Assembly: GCA_913040905.1 (NCBI GenBank)
Contig: CAJWIC010000088.1
Location: 1 to 6,161, forward strand
Origin: an uncultured Synechococcus sp.
GTDB taxonomy: Bacteria > Cyanobacteriota > Cyanobacteriia > PCC-6307 > Cyanobiaceae
Direction of reading: 5' to 3'
Length of the DNA: 6,161 bases
Shown here one piece after another: positions 1 to 6,004 of this stretch. The notes beneath the pieces are model-generated. The model ran no database searches. It saw only the letters and a program-made list of their open reading frames with translations, and was not told where the DNA came from. Each line of letters opens with the position of its first letter. Position 1 is the stretch's first letter. The position numbers and the translations under genes are program-made.

Positions 1-700
1 CGGCGGCCATCACCAGCAGCGGGTGCACGCCGATGGCCACCGCCACCTCCAGCTTTTTGCCCAGGGCAGCGGCCTTGCGCAGATGGCGGGCTCCGCCCCG
101 CACGCTGAGCCAGTGCACGGTCATCGTGTTCACCGACTGCTTCTGAAGCCGGTAGACGCCCACATTCGGTACGCCGGTTTCCGGATCCTTGGTGATCACC
201 AGCCCGAGCGTGATCACGCCACCCGCATCCCCTGGCCAGGGGCGGATCAGCGGGATGTTGTCGAGGTTGACGGCATCGCCCTTGAAGATCTGCTGCCGGC
301 AGGGGGGCGTCAGATCGCGGTCCGGTTTGGCCTTGACCAGATCCCAGAACACCCGGGCGAACTGCTTGGTTTCGCTCAGTCCCTTGGGAGGGCGGGGTTG
401 CTGCAGCAGGGCCAGCCTGGATCCAAGCTCCTCCAGCTGCTCGGCCCGCTCTAGGCCCATGCTCCACACCACCCGCTCCACGGTGCCGAGGGTGTTCACG
501 GCCACTGGCATCGAGGAGCCGATCACGTTTTCGAACAGCAGGGCTGGCCCCCCCTGGGACAGCACGCGGTCGGCGATGGCCGCCAGCTCAAGATCGGGGT
601 CCACGGGGGCTGTGATCCGCTTCAGCTGTCCTCGCTGATCCAGCAGTTGCAGAAATCCCCGCAGGTCGCGGGTGGCCGGGCCAGATCGGAACAGGGCCAT
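1..700 (-). CDS. ubiD: UbiD-family decarboxylase (4-hydroxy-3-polyprenylbenzoate decarboxylase), N-terminal part; cut by window edge
   Basis: Reading the reverse strand from the ATG at 700-698 gives 233 uninterrupted codons that run off the left edge, so roughly half of a usual ~500-residue UbiD is present. The start [20 protein letters not shown] and the blocks GPALLFENV (51-59), [12 protein letters not shown] (150-161), GVYRLQ (181-186) and [14 protein letters not shown] (196-209) are typical of cyanobacterial UbiD. The family uses prenylated FMN, made by UbiX, to decarboxylate aromatic acids. In cyanobacteria the expected substrate is 4-hydroxy-3-solanesylbenzoate on the way to plastoquinone. 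N191 matches the family Asn of the prFMN/metal site, but residue 196 is His where E. coli UbiD, as I recall, has Arg. The catalytic C-terminal half is outside the window. The start is not certain: the frame stays open to another ATG at 766, which has AGGAAA upstream and would add 22 residues. I prefer 700 because the family similarity begins there. Confidence 0.9.
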   Translation of the reverse strand, partial: MALFRSGPATRDLRGFLQLLDQRGQLKRITAPVDPDLELAAIADRVLSQGGPALLFENVIGSSMPVAVNTLGTVERVVWSMGLERAEQLEELGSRLALLQQPRPPKGLSETKQFARVFWDLVKAKPDRDLTPPCRQQIFKGDAVNLDNIPLIRPWPGDAGGVITLGLVITKDPETGVPNVGVYRLQKQSVNTMTVHWLSVRGGARHLRKAAALGKKLEVAVAIGVHPLLVMAA

Positions 701-732
701 GGAAGCGACGAGAAGATCACAGTCGATCTCGG

Positions 733-738
733 TACTGT
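733..738 (+). promoter_or_regulatory. candidate -10 element for comB
   Basis: TACTGT fits the loose TAnnnT -10 pattern and lies 26 bp before the comB ATG, inside the 64-bp divergent gap between ubiD and comB. No convincing -35 hexamer is present. No -10 of similar quality was seen for ubiD on the other strand. This is weak pattern evidence only. Confidence 0.22.
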
Positions 739-764
739 GTCGCACGCCGATGATGAGCGTGGCC

Positions 765-1493
765 ATGCAGATTTCCTATTTCCACGTTCCGGCGCAGATG
801 CCGGCGGATGCCAGCCCCGATGCGGCGGTGGTGATCGACGTGCTGCGCGCCACCACCACCATTGCCTGGGCATTGCATCACGGGGCGGAAGCCGTGCAGG
901 CCTTCGCCGATCTCGACGATCTGCAGGCGGCTGCCGAGGCTTGGCCGGCCGACAAGCGACTCCTGCTGGGGGAACGCGGAGGACAGACCCTGGCGGGCTT
1001 TGACCTTGGGAATTCCCCTGTAGCGGTGGTGCCCTCCACCGTTGCCGGCAAGCGCCTGTTCATGAGCACCACCAACGGCACCCGCGCTCTGGATCGGGTG
1101 CGACAGGTGCCCTTGCTGGTGACCGCTGCGCTGCCAAACCGTGAGGCGGTGGCCCAGCGGCTTCTCAATGAATCACCCGAAACCGTGGTGATTGTGGGCA
1201 GCGGTTGGGAGGGGACCTATTCCCTTGAGGATTCCCTGGCGGCAGGCGCTCTGACGGCGCGTTTGCAGGAGTTGAATGGCTCGGTGACGGTTGCTAACGA
1301 TGAAGCCACTGCGGCTGTGGCCCTCTGGCAGCAGTGGCGTCACGATCCAGAAGCCTGTCTGCGTACCGCCAGCCACGGACAACGGTTGATTCGGCTCGGT
1401 GACCATGACGATGACTTCCGCTGCTGTGCCGGTCTGGACCAATTGAGTGTTGTTCCAACGCAACAGTCGCCTGGAGTTCTGCAGGCGATCTGA
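765..1493 (+). CDS. comB: ComB family protein (2-phosphosulfolactate phosphatase-like)
   Basis: The gene encodes 242 residues, normal for the family. The start ATG at 765 gives [13 protein letters not shown], which matches where ComB proteins usually begin. The frame stays open back to 672, but that extra sequence ([10 protein letters not shown]...) does not look like ComB. Family landmarks are [11 protein letters not shown] (22-32), GERGG (69-73), LGNSP (81-85), STTNGTR (101-107), the [15 protein letters not shown] block (145-161) and the C-terminal [12 protein letters not shown] (214-225). ComB is a Mg-dependent acid phosphatase that forms sulfolactate from phosphosulfolactate in archaeal coenzyme M synthesis. 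Cyanobacteria are not known to make coenzyme M, so the true substrate here is uncertain; sulfolactate or another small phosphate ester is possible. The gene diverges from ubiD and lies 34 bp before the nitrilase-family gene. No clear Shine-Dalgarno sequence precedes it. Confidence 0.88.
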   Translation: MQISYFHVPAQMPADASPDAAVVIDVLRATTTIAWALHHGAEAVQAFADLDDLQAAAEAWPADKRLLLGERGGQTLAGFDLGNSPVAVVPSTVAGKRLFMSTTNGTRALDRVRQVPLLVTAALPNREAVAQRLLNESPETVVIVGSGWEGTYSLEDSLAAGALTARLQELNGSVTVANDEATAAVALWQQWRHDPEACLRTASHGQRLIRLGDHDDDFRCCAGLDQLSVVPTQQSPGVLQAI

Positions 1494-1500
1494 ACGCCCC

Positions 1501-1506
1501 TAAAGT
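1501..1506 (+). promoter_or_regulatory. candidate -10 element for the nitrilase-led gene cluster
   Basis: TAAAGT fits TAnnnT and sits in the 34-bp gap after comB. Transcription would begin near 1512-1514, leaving a leader of about 15 bases before the GTG at 1528. There is no recognisable -35 about 17 bp upstream, so this could be chance. If real, it would start a unit of the nitrilase, amidase, murI and prenyl synthase genes. Confidence 0.28.
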
Positions 1507-1527
1507 CCGACTCAATCTCCAGACCCC

Positions 1528-2349
1528 GTGAACGACTTCCTGGCGGCTGCCGTGCAGCTCACGAGCAGCCAGGATCCGGAAAGCAATTTCAATGCCGCCG
1601 AGGAGCAGATCGACCTCGCGGTCCGTCGTGGTGCGGATCTGGTTGGGTTGCCCGAGAACTTCGCCTTCATGGGCGAAGACAGCCGTCGCCTTGAACTGGC
1701 GTCCGATCTGGCTGAACGGTGCAGCCGCTTTCTTGTGACGATGGCGCAGCGCTACCAGGTTGTGCTGCTGGGCGGTGGATTCCCAGCACCGGTTGGTGAT
1801 GGTTCCCGCACGTTGAACCGAGCTGAACTCGTGAATCGGGATGGTCAGCTGCTGGCCCGCTACGACAAGATCCACCTCTTCGATGTCGATCTTCCTGACG
1901 GGAACACCTACCGCGAGTCGGCAACGGTGAATCCTGGCCAGTCTCTGCCCCCCGTGGTCGATGTGCCGGGTCTCTGCAAGGTGGGACTGTCCATCTGCTA
2001 CGACGTCCGCTTTCCTGAGCTCTACAGACATCTCATCGGTGCCGGCGCTGATCTGCTGATGATTCCAGCCGCCTTCACCGCCTTCACCGGAAAGGACCAT
2101 TGGCAAGTGTTGCTTCAGGCCCGTGCCATCGAGAACACCGCCTACGTGCTGGCGCCGGCACAGACTGGACTGCATTACGGACGTCGACACAGCCATGGTC
2201 ACGCCATGGTGATTGATCCCTGGGGCACGGTGCTGGCTGATGCCGGTGTGCTGCCCGGTGCTGCGATTGCGCCCGTCAACACGGCGCATCAGGGCCATGT
2301 CCGGGATCAGATGCCAAGCCTGCGTCACCGCAGGCCGGCTTTGTTCTGA
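1528..2349 (+). CDS. Nitrilase-superfamily C-N hydrolase, Nit1/Nit2-like amidase
   Basis: This 273-residue cytosolic protein fills one complete nitrilase fold. The catalytic triad is visible: Glu43 in LPENFAFMG, Lys114 in YDKIHLFDVDLPDG, and the nucleophile Cys157 in SICYDVRFPELYR. The later block AFTGKDHWQVLLQARAIENTAYVLAPAQTG (in pieces, about 185-214) and HGHAMVIDPWG (223-233) are characteristic of the Nit1/Nit2 branch. Those enzymes hydrolyse deaminated glutathione or omega-amides such as alpha-ketoglutaramate, which is metabolite repair. The YDVRFPELYR and AFT.FTG.DHW signatures lean toward the deaminated-glutathione amidase type, but substrate cannot be fixed from sequence. The start is GTG at 1528: no in-frame ATG precedes it and MNDFLAAAVQLTS matches the usual first beta strand. 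No strong Shine-Dalgarno is present. The stop is 5 bp before the amidase gene, suggesting co-transcription. Confidence 0.88.
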   Translation: MNDFLAAAVQLTSSQDPESNFNAAEEQIDLAVRRGADLVGLPENFAFMGEDSRRLELASDLAERCSRFLVTMAQRYQVVLLGGGFPAPVGDGSRTLNRAELVNRDGQLLARYDKIHLFDVDLPDGNTYRESATVNPGQSLPPVVDVPGLCKVGLSICYDVRFPELYRHLIGAGADLLMIPAAFTAFTGKDHWQVLLQARAIENTAYVLAPAQTGLHYGRRHSHGHAMVIDPWGTVLADAGVLPGAAIAPVNTAHQGHVRDQMPSLRHRRPALF

Positions 2350-2354
2350 GGTCG

Positions 2355-3449
2355 ATGCCTGCGGTGACAGCCCGCCGATGGCGCTGCCTTGCACTCGTGG
2401 CCTTGCAGCTCTGTCTGCTGCTGCCGTCGCTGCCGGTCAAGGCGGCCAGTGCCCTGGCGGCCTGGGCGCTGACTGAGAACGGCACGCTGCAGTTGCGAAC
2501 CAGCCGCAATGCCAGGCTCCAGGCCTTTTTTCAGGATGCCAGCGATGGCCGCGGCACCCGCGTCTGGATCGACTTCCCTGGTGAGCTGCGCTTTCCCCGT
2601 CGGCTGACGGGTCGCGGTGCGGTCAAGGAGATCCGACTGGGCAAACCCCGAGCCGGGGCCACGCGGTTGGTGGTGGAGTTCCGTCCCGGTGTGGAACTCG
2701 ATCCCAATCAGCTGAAGCTGAGGGGAACAGCCCCTGACCGCTGGGAACTGACCTTCACCGGTTTGCCCACCCAGGGGCTGGATGATCTGGGTGAGGGTGA
2801 CCTCTCGGGGCGAGCCACGGCCTGGCTTCCGCCGGGTCGCTTCGCTCCAAGTCGCACACCGGTGGATCCATCCGGTCTGCCCACCGTGACCCGCGGTCGC
2901 TACACAATCGTGATCGACCCTGGCCATGGAGGACCTGATCCTGGGGCTGTCGGCATCGGCGGTCTGCGGGAGACCGATGTGGTGCTGGATGTGTCCCTGC
3001 AGGTGGCGGCCCTGTTGCGGGCCCGCGGTGTCGACGTGTTGCTGACGCGTACGGCAGATGTGGATGTCGATCTACCGCCGCGGGTTTCCCTGGCCAACCG
3101 ATCCGCTGCCACAGCCTTCATCAGCATCCATGCCAATGCCCTGAGCATGCGACGCCAGGACGTCAACGGGATTGAGACCTTTTTCTTCTCGGACCCCCGC
3201 TCCGGCCGCCTGGCCGGCTATCTGCAGCAGCAGATGATGGACGTGTCTCCCGGGACACCGAACCGCGGCGTGCGCAGGGGGCGCTTCTTCGTGATCCGGC
3301 GGACGGTGATGCCGGCCGCATTGGTGGAAATGGGTTTTGTGACCGGTGCGATTGATGCCCCCCGCCTCGCCAGGGCGGAACATCGGCGTCGTTTGGCCCT
3401 GGCCCTGGCGACCGGGATCCTCAACTACCTTCGCCAGGAGGTGCGATGA
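2355..3449 (+). CDS. amiC: Secreted N-acetylmuramoyl-L-alanine amidase (AMIN + Amidase_3)
   Basis: The 364-residue product starts with a Sec-type signal: basic TARRWR (5-10), a hydrophobic stretch of about 11-27, then a small-residue site near VKAASA (28-33). Residues about 36-135 form a beta-rich AMIN-like domain that would bind the cell wall, followed by a linker to about 182. The rest is a zinc amidase of the Amidase_3 family: zinc ligands His191 (DPGHGG), Glu206 (LRETD) and His259 (SIHAN), with catalytic Glu325 (VEMGF). Such enzymes cut the MurNAc-L-Ala amide bond of peptidoglycan in the periplasm during septum splitting. The catalytic domain is compact, about 175 residues, with only 65 residues between His259 and Glu325, so no large inserted regulatory helix as in E. 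coli AmiB/AmiC is evident. GAGG at 2348-2351 overlaps the preceding stop region and may serve as ribosome site. The symbol follows cyanobacterial usage; amiA is equally used. Confidence 0.92.
   Translation: MPAVTARRWRCLALVALQLCLLLPSLPVKAASALAAWALTENGTLQLRTSRNARLQAFFQDASDGRGTRVWIDFPGELRFPRRLTGRGAVKEIRLGKPRAGATRLVVEFRPGVELDPNQLKLRGTAPDRWELTFTGLPTQGLDDLGEGDLSGRATAWLPPGRFAPSRTPVDPSGLPTVTRGRYTIVIDPGHGGPDPGAVGIGGLRETDVVLDVSLQVAALLRARGVDVLLTRTADVDVDLPPRVSLANRSAATAFISIHANALSMRRQDVNGIETFFFSDPRSGRLAGYLQQQMMDVSPGTPNRGVRRGRFFVIRRTVMPAALVEMGFVTGAIDAPRLARAEHRRRLALALATGILNYLRQEVR
3436..3443 (+). promoter_or_regulatory. strong Shine-Dalgarno site for murI within the amidase 3' end
   Basis: AGGAGGTG is nearly a perfect anti-Shine-Dalgarno match and stands a few bases before the murI ATG at 3446. 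It lies inside the last codons of the amidase gene. It is the best ribosome site in the window and fixes the murI start; together with the ATGA overlap it suggests translational coupling. Confidence 0.65.
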
Positions 3450-4234
3450 CTCCGCGTCTCGGTTTCTTCGACAGTGGCGTGGGGGGACTGACCGTGCTGC
3501 GGAGAGTGCTGGAACGCCATGGCTCGGTGTCCTGCGTGTACTTGGGAGATACGGCCCGCGTTCCCTACGGAAACCGTCCGCCAGCGGAGATTCGCCGCAT
3601 TGCCGCTGAAGTGGTCGGCTGGTTGCGTGATCAGCAGGTGTCGACGGTGGTCATGGCCTGCAATACCACCAACGCTCTGGCCAGGGATGTGGCAGAGGGG
3701 CAGGCCGGTGGCCCTGTGATCGGCTTGATCGGCGCCGCGGCGGCGATGGTGGAGACCCGGCGGGTGGGGGTGCTGGCGACTCCAGCCACGGTGGCCTCCG
3801 CGGCTTACAGCGCCAGCATCGAAGCGCTCCATCCCGGTGCACTGGTCGTGGAGCAGGCCTGTCCTGCCTTTGTTCCCTTGATTGAGTCCGGTGACTGCAG
3901 CAGTGACGAGCTCAGACAGGTGGCCAAGGCCTATCTCGCTCCCCTTCTGGCGGCGTCTGTGGAGACGATTGTGCTCGGTTGCACCCATTACCCGTTGCTG
4001 ATCCCCCTGTTGAAGCAGTTGCTGCCTGATTCCATTCAGTTGATCGACCCTGCGATCGGTGTGGCCCGCCAATTGGATTCGGTTCTGGGTGTTCCCAGCG
4101 CAGCAACCGGCGGCACCCTTGAGCTGTGGCAATGCCGCTTTTGCGTGACTGCGGATCCTGACGGTTTTGCCGATCGCGCCACCCCCTGGCTCGGAGCCCG
4201 TCCCGAGGTCCATCTGCAACAGCTGCAGAGCTGA
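3446..4234 (+). CDS. murI: Glutamate racemase
   Basis: The 262-residue protein has the full cofactor-independent Asp/Glu racemase signature. Asp9-Ser10 lie in FFDSGVGGLTVL, the first catalytic cysteine is Cys72 in VVMACNTTNA, and the second is Cys179 in VLGCTHYPLL. LGDTARVPYGNR (33-44) is a further MurI hallmark. The enzyme makes D-glutamate for peptidoglycan precursors in the cytosol and is normally essential. Length is typical (about 260-285). The ATG overlaps the amidase stop as ATGA (3446-3449), and a strong Shine-Dalgarno precedes it, so the two wall genes are probably co-translated. The stop is 37 bp upstream of the prenyl synthase start. No extra N-terminal regulatory segment like that of E. 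coli MurI is present. Confidence 0.96.
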   Translation: MTPRLGFFDSGVGGLTVLRRVLERHGSVSCVYLGDTARVPYGNRPPAEIRRIAAEVVGWLRDQQVSTVVMACNTTNALARDVAEGQAGGPVIGLIGAAAAMVETRRVGVLATPATVASAAYSASIEALHPGALVVEQACPAFVPLIESGDCSSDELRQVAKAYLAPLLAASVETIVLGCTHYPLLIPLLKQLLPDSIQLIDPAIGVARQLDSVLGVPSAATGGTLELWQCRFCVTADPDGFADRATPWLGARPEVHLQQLQS

Positions 4235-4246
4235 GGCCATCACCAC

Positions 4247-4252
4247 TAGGAT
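4247..4252 (+). promoter_or_regulatory. candidate internal -10 element before the prenyl synthase gene
   Basis: TAGGAT fits TAnnnT in the 37-bp gap after murI. Transcription would begin near 4259, about 13 bases before the ATG at 4272, with GAGGGG at 4262-4267 as a possible ribosome site. There is no clear -35. An internal promoter could let this gene be expressed apart from the wall genes, but the evidence is pattern only. Confidence 0.28.
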
Positions 4253-4271
4253 CGCGGCGCCGAGGGGTTTC

Positions 4272-5243
4272 ATGGTCACCGTCACCGAGCTGCTGCAACC
4301 GGTCGAAACCGATCTAGAAACTCTGCTCGGAGATCTGCGCAGCTTGATTGGTGCCGGTCATCCCATCCTTCAGGCGGCGGCCGAGCACCTCTTCAGTGCA
4401 GGTGGCAAGCGTCTGCGTCCCGGCATTGTTCTGCTGCTCTCCCGTGCTCTGGCTGCCGACGGCCAGCTGACGCCTCGGCATCGACGCCTGGCGGAAATCA
4501 CGGAGATGATCCACACCGCCTCCCTCGTTCATGACGATGTGGTGGATGAGGCATCCACCCGCCGAGGTGTGGACACCGTTCACAGTCGTTTTGATGCGCG
4601 GGTTGCGGTTCTTGCCGGTGACTTTCTATTTGCGCAGGCCAGCTGGCATCTGGCCAACCTCGACGACCTCGAGGTGGTGAAGCTGCTCAGCCGCGTGATC
4701 ATGGATCTGGCGGATGGTGAGGTGAAGCAGGGACTCTTCCGATTTGATACGGCCCAGAGCTTCGAGACTTACCTGGAGAAGAGTTACTGCAAAACCGCTT
4801 CGTTGATCGCCAACAGCGCGCGGGCTGCCGGTGTTCTCAGTGACTGCTCGCCCACCGAACTTGATGGCCTTTACCGGTTTGGCCGTCAGTTGGGTCTTGC
4901 CTTCCAGGTTGTGGACGACATCCTCGATTTCACCGGCAGCGACCAGCAACTCGGCAAACCAGCTGCCAGTGACCTCGCCAGTGGATATCTCACGGCTCCA
5001 ACCTTCTATGCCATGGAGGAGCACCCCGGGCTGCAGGCCTTGATTTCCCGCGAGTTCGCTGAGCCCGGCGATCTCGACGATGCCCTTGAGATGGTGCGTT
5101 CTTCCCGCGCCATTGCACGTACACGAGAACTTGCGGAAACCTTTGCCAGCGAATCCCGTGATTCGATTGGTTGGATGAAGGATTCCGCCAGCAAGCGGGC
5201 CCTGCTGGAGCTGCCCGACTTTGTGCTCAGTCGGCTGTACTGA
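4272..5243 (+). CDS. sds: Long-chain polyprenyl diphosphate synthase, probably solanesyl diphosphate synthase
   Basis: The 323-residue protein is a trans-prenyl diphosphate synthase. GGKRLRP (44-50) is the conserved allylic/IPP-binding block. The first Asp-rich motif is DDVVD (88-92) followed by RRG (97-99), and the second is DDILD (215-219) after FQV. Small residues Ala83 and Ser84 lie 5 and 4 positions before the first motif; bulky residues there would stop the chain early, so a long product is expected. In cyanobacteria the long-chain enzyme makes C45 solanesyl diphosphate, the plastoquinone tail, condensing IPP units in the cytosol or at membranes. The frame is open back to 4167 inside murI, but the ATG at 4272 is chosen because family similarity starts at MVTVTELLQPVE and GAGGGG lies just upstream. 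The 3' end overlaps the convergent HAD gene by 17 bp. Exact chain length is inferred, not proven. Confidence 0.92.
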   Translation: MVTVTELLQPVETDLETLLGDLRSLIGAGHPILQAAAEHLFSAGGKRLRPGIVLLLSRALAADGQLTPRHRRLAEITEMIHTASLVHDDVVDEASTRRGVDTVHSRFDARVAVLAGDFLFAQASWHLANLDDLEVVKLLSRVIMDLADGEVKQGLFRFDTAQSFETYLEKSYCKTASLIANSARAAGVLSDCSPTELDGLYRFGRQLGLAFQVVDDILDFTGSDQQLGKPAASDLASGYLTAPTFYAMEEHPGLQALISREFAEPGDLDDALEMVRSSRAIARTRELAETFASESRDSIGWMKDSASKRALLELPDFVLSRLY

Positions 5244-5895
5244 GCAGCTGCTCCAGAACCACACCCAGACTGTTGATCTGCCTGGGATTCGAATTCAGAT
5301 CATGACTGGGTGGTTGATCGTTCAGCACCCAGACCTGGCATCCCGCTGCCAGGGCAGCCTCTGTTCCGGCCTGTGAATCCTCGAGGGCCCAACACCTTCT
5401 GGGATCCATGCCAAGCCGCGAGGCGGCGAGACGGAAGGGTGCAGGGTCGGGCTTGCCGGCCTGCAGCTCAGGATCATCGCCGTAGACCCGTTCCTGGATG
5501 CGTTTCAGCCAGGGGTGGGGCTTTGCTTTGAAGGTCACGGCCTCCAGGCTGCTGCTGGTGACCAAGGCCATGGGGATCCCCCTGACATCGCAATGCTCCA
5601 CCAGCAGTTGTGCGCAGGGCATCGCTTTGGCGTGGGGAAGCAGCGCTCGAACGATCGGTTGTTGAACCGCCAGCAATGCGTCTGCGTCCACCGGATGCGG
5701 TAGCCAGCTGCTCACCATGGCGGCGCAGTCGAGGCGACGACGGCCCTTGAGTTGCCGTAACTGATCGTTGCCGAGCTGGGCTCCGAAGTGGGCGGCGGCT
5801 TCTGACCAGCCGCGGCTGTGCAATGGCTCGGTGTCGAGCAGCAGTCCATCCAGATCGAACAGGCAAGCGGCGGGCGACGCGGTCAAGGCGATCAC
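5227..5895 (-). CDS. HAD-superfamily phosphatase (subfamily IA, HDHD1/beta-phosphoglucomutase-like)
   Basis: With the GTG at 5895-5893 as start, this gene encodes 222 residues, normal for small HAD enzymes with a helical cap. Motif I is FDLDGLLLDTEP (nucleophile Asp14, acid/base Asp16), motif II is LVTSSS (Thr113), the Lys148 block is AGKPDP, and motif IV is LEDSQAG (Glu172, Asp173). LKGRRR (49-54) lies in the cap. GDDPELQAGKPDP resembles the pseudouridine-5'-phosphatase/HDHD1 group, so a sugar or nucleoside monophosphate substrate is plausible, but family members vary widely. The frame is open up to an ATG at 6093, but that would overlap the divergent acsA gene and adds 66 residues unlike the family; no ATG lies near motif I, hence the GTG choice. 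A TTG three codons later is an alternative. It converges on the prenyl synthase gene with a 17-bp tail overlap. Confidence 0.85.
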   Translation of the reverse strand: MIALTASPAACLFDLDGLLLDTEPLHSRGWSEAAAHFGAQLGNDQLRQLKGRRRLDCAAMVSSWLPHPVDADALLAVQQPIVRALLPHAKAMPCAQLLVEHCDVRGIPMALVTSSSLEAVTFKAKPHPWLKRIQERVYGDDPELQAGKPDPAPFRLAASRLGMDPRRCWALEDSQAGTEAALAAGCQVWVLNDQPPSHDLNSNPRQINSLGVVLEQLLSTAD

Positions 5896-5936
5896 CGGAG
5901 TCTGATTCCAGTCAAACGCCTCACCAGTCCGACGGA

Positions 5937-5942
5937 TTGATA
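5937..5942 (-). promoter_or_regulatory. candidate -10 element for the HAD gene
   Basis: On the minus strand TATCAA matches four of six positions of TATAAT and lies about 41 bases before the GTG start at 5895. This is the most AT-rich spot of the 109-bp divergent gap. Read on the plus strand the same bases are TTGATA, which resembles a -35, but no -10 lies 16-18 bp beyond it. Weak evidence. Confidence 0.2.
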
Positions 5943-5973
5943 AGCGAACTGGATTCAGGCCGGTCCCTCTCCT

Positions 5974-5979
5974 TAGCCT
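5974..5979 (+). promoter_or_regulatory. candidate -10 element for acsA
   Basis: TAGCCT fits TAnnnT and lies 25 bp before the GTG at 6005, placing a start site near 5986. No good -35 is visible 17 bp upstream. The position resembles that of the other TAnnnT sites in this window, but it could be chance. Confidence 0.27.
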
Positions 5980-6004
5980 GATCAGTGAGTGCCTCGTCTC
6001 TGCT

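Noticed and set aside
23..638. Two plus-strand open frames (23-454 and 189-638) at the left edge
   Set aside because: Both lie opposite the uninterrupted UbiD frame and their products resemble nothing known.
1294..2394. A 366-codon open frame on the minus strand opposite the nitrilase gene and the end of comB
   Set aside because: Its translation is low-complexity and rich in His, Gln and Arg with no domain, and the opposite strand has a complete catalytic triad protein. Long antisense frames are common in GC-rich DNA.
2385..2416. Possible lipoprotein signal in the amidase (Cys20 after a hydrophobic stretch)
   Set aside because: The residues before Cys20 (ALQL) do not fit a lipobox, and a standard signal peptidase I site follows near residues 30-33.
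4058..4180. Near matches to the cyanobacterial HIP1 palindrome GCGATCGC, such as GCGATCGG and CCGATCGC
   Set aside because: None is a full match and they are not enriched; consistent with picocyanobacteria that lack HIP1.
4167..4271. N-terminal 35-residue extension of the prenyl synthase frame into murI
   Set aside because: Pro/Arg-rich, overlaps murI in another frame, and family similarity begins at the ATG at 4272.
3425..4285. A 286-codon open frame on the minus strand opposite murI
   Set aside because: No recognisable family, Gly/His/Gln-rich, and it covers a clear MurI with both catalytic cysteines. Codon-bias shadow.
5896..6004. Possible regulator-binding inverted repeat or riboswitch in the HAD/acsA divergent gap
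   Set aside because: No convincing dyad, NtcA-type GTA-N8-TAC or structured leader could be read; only weak -10-like hexamers.
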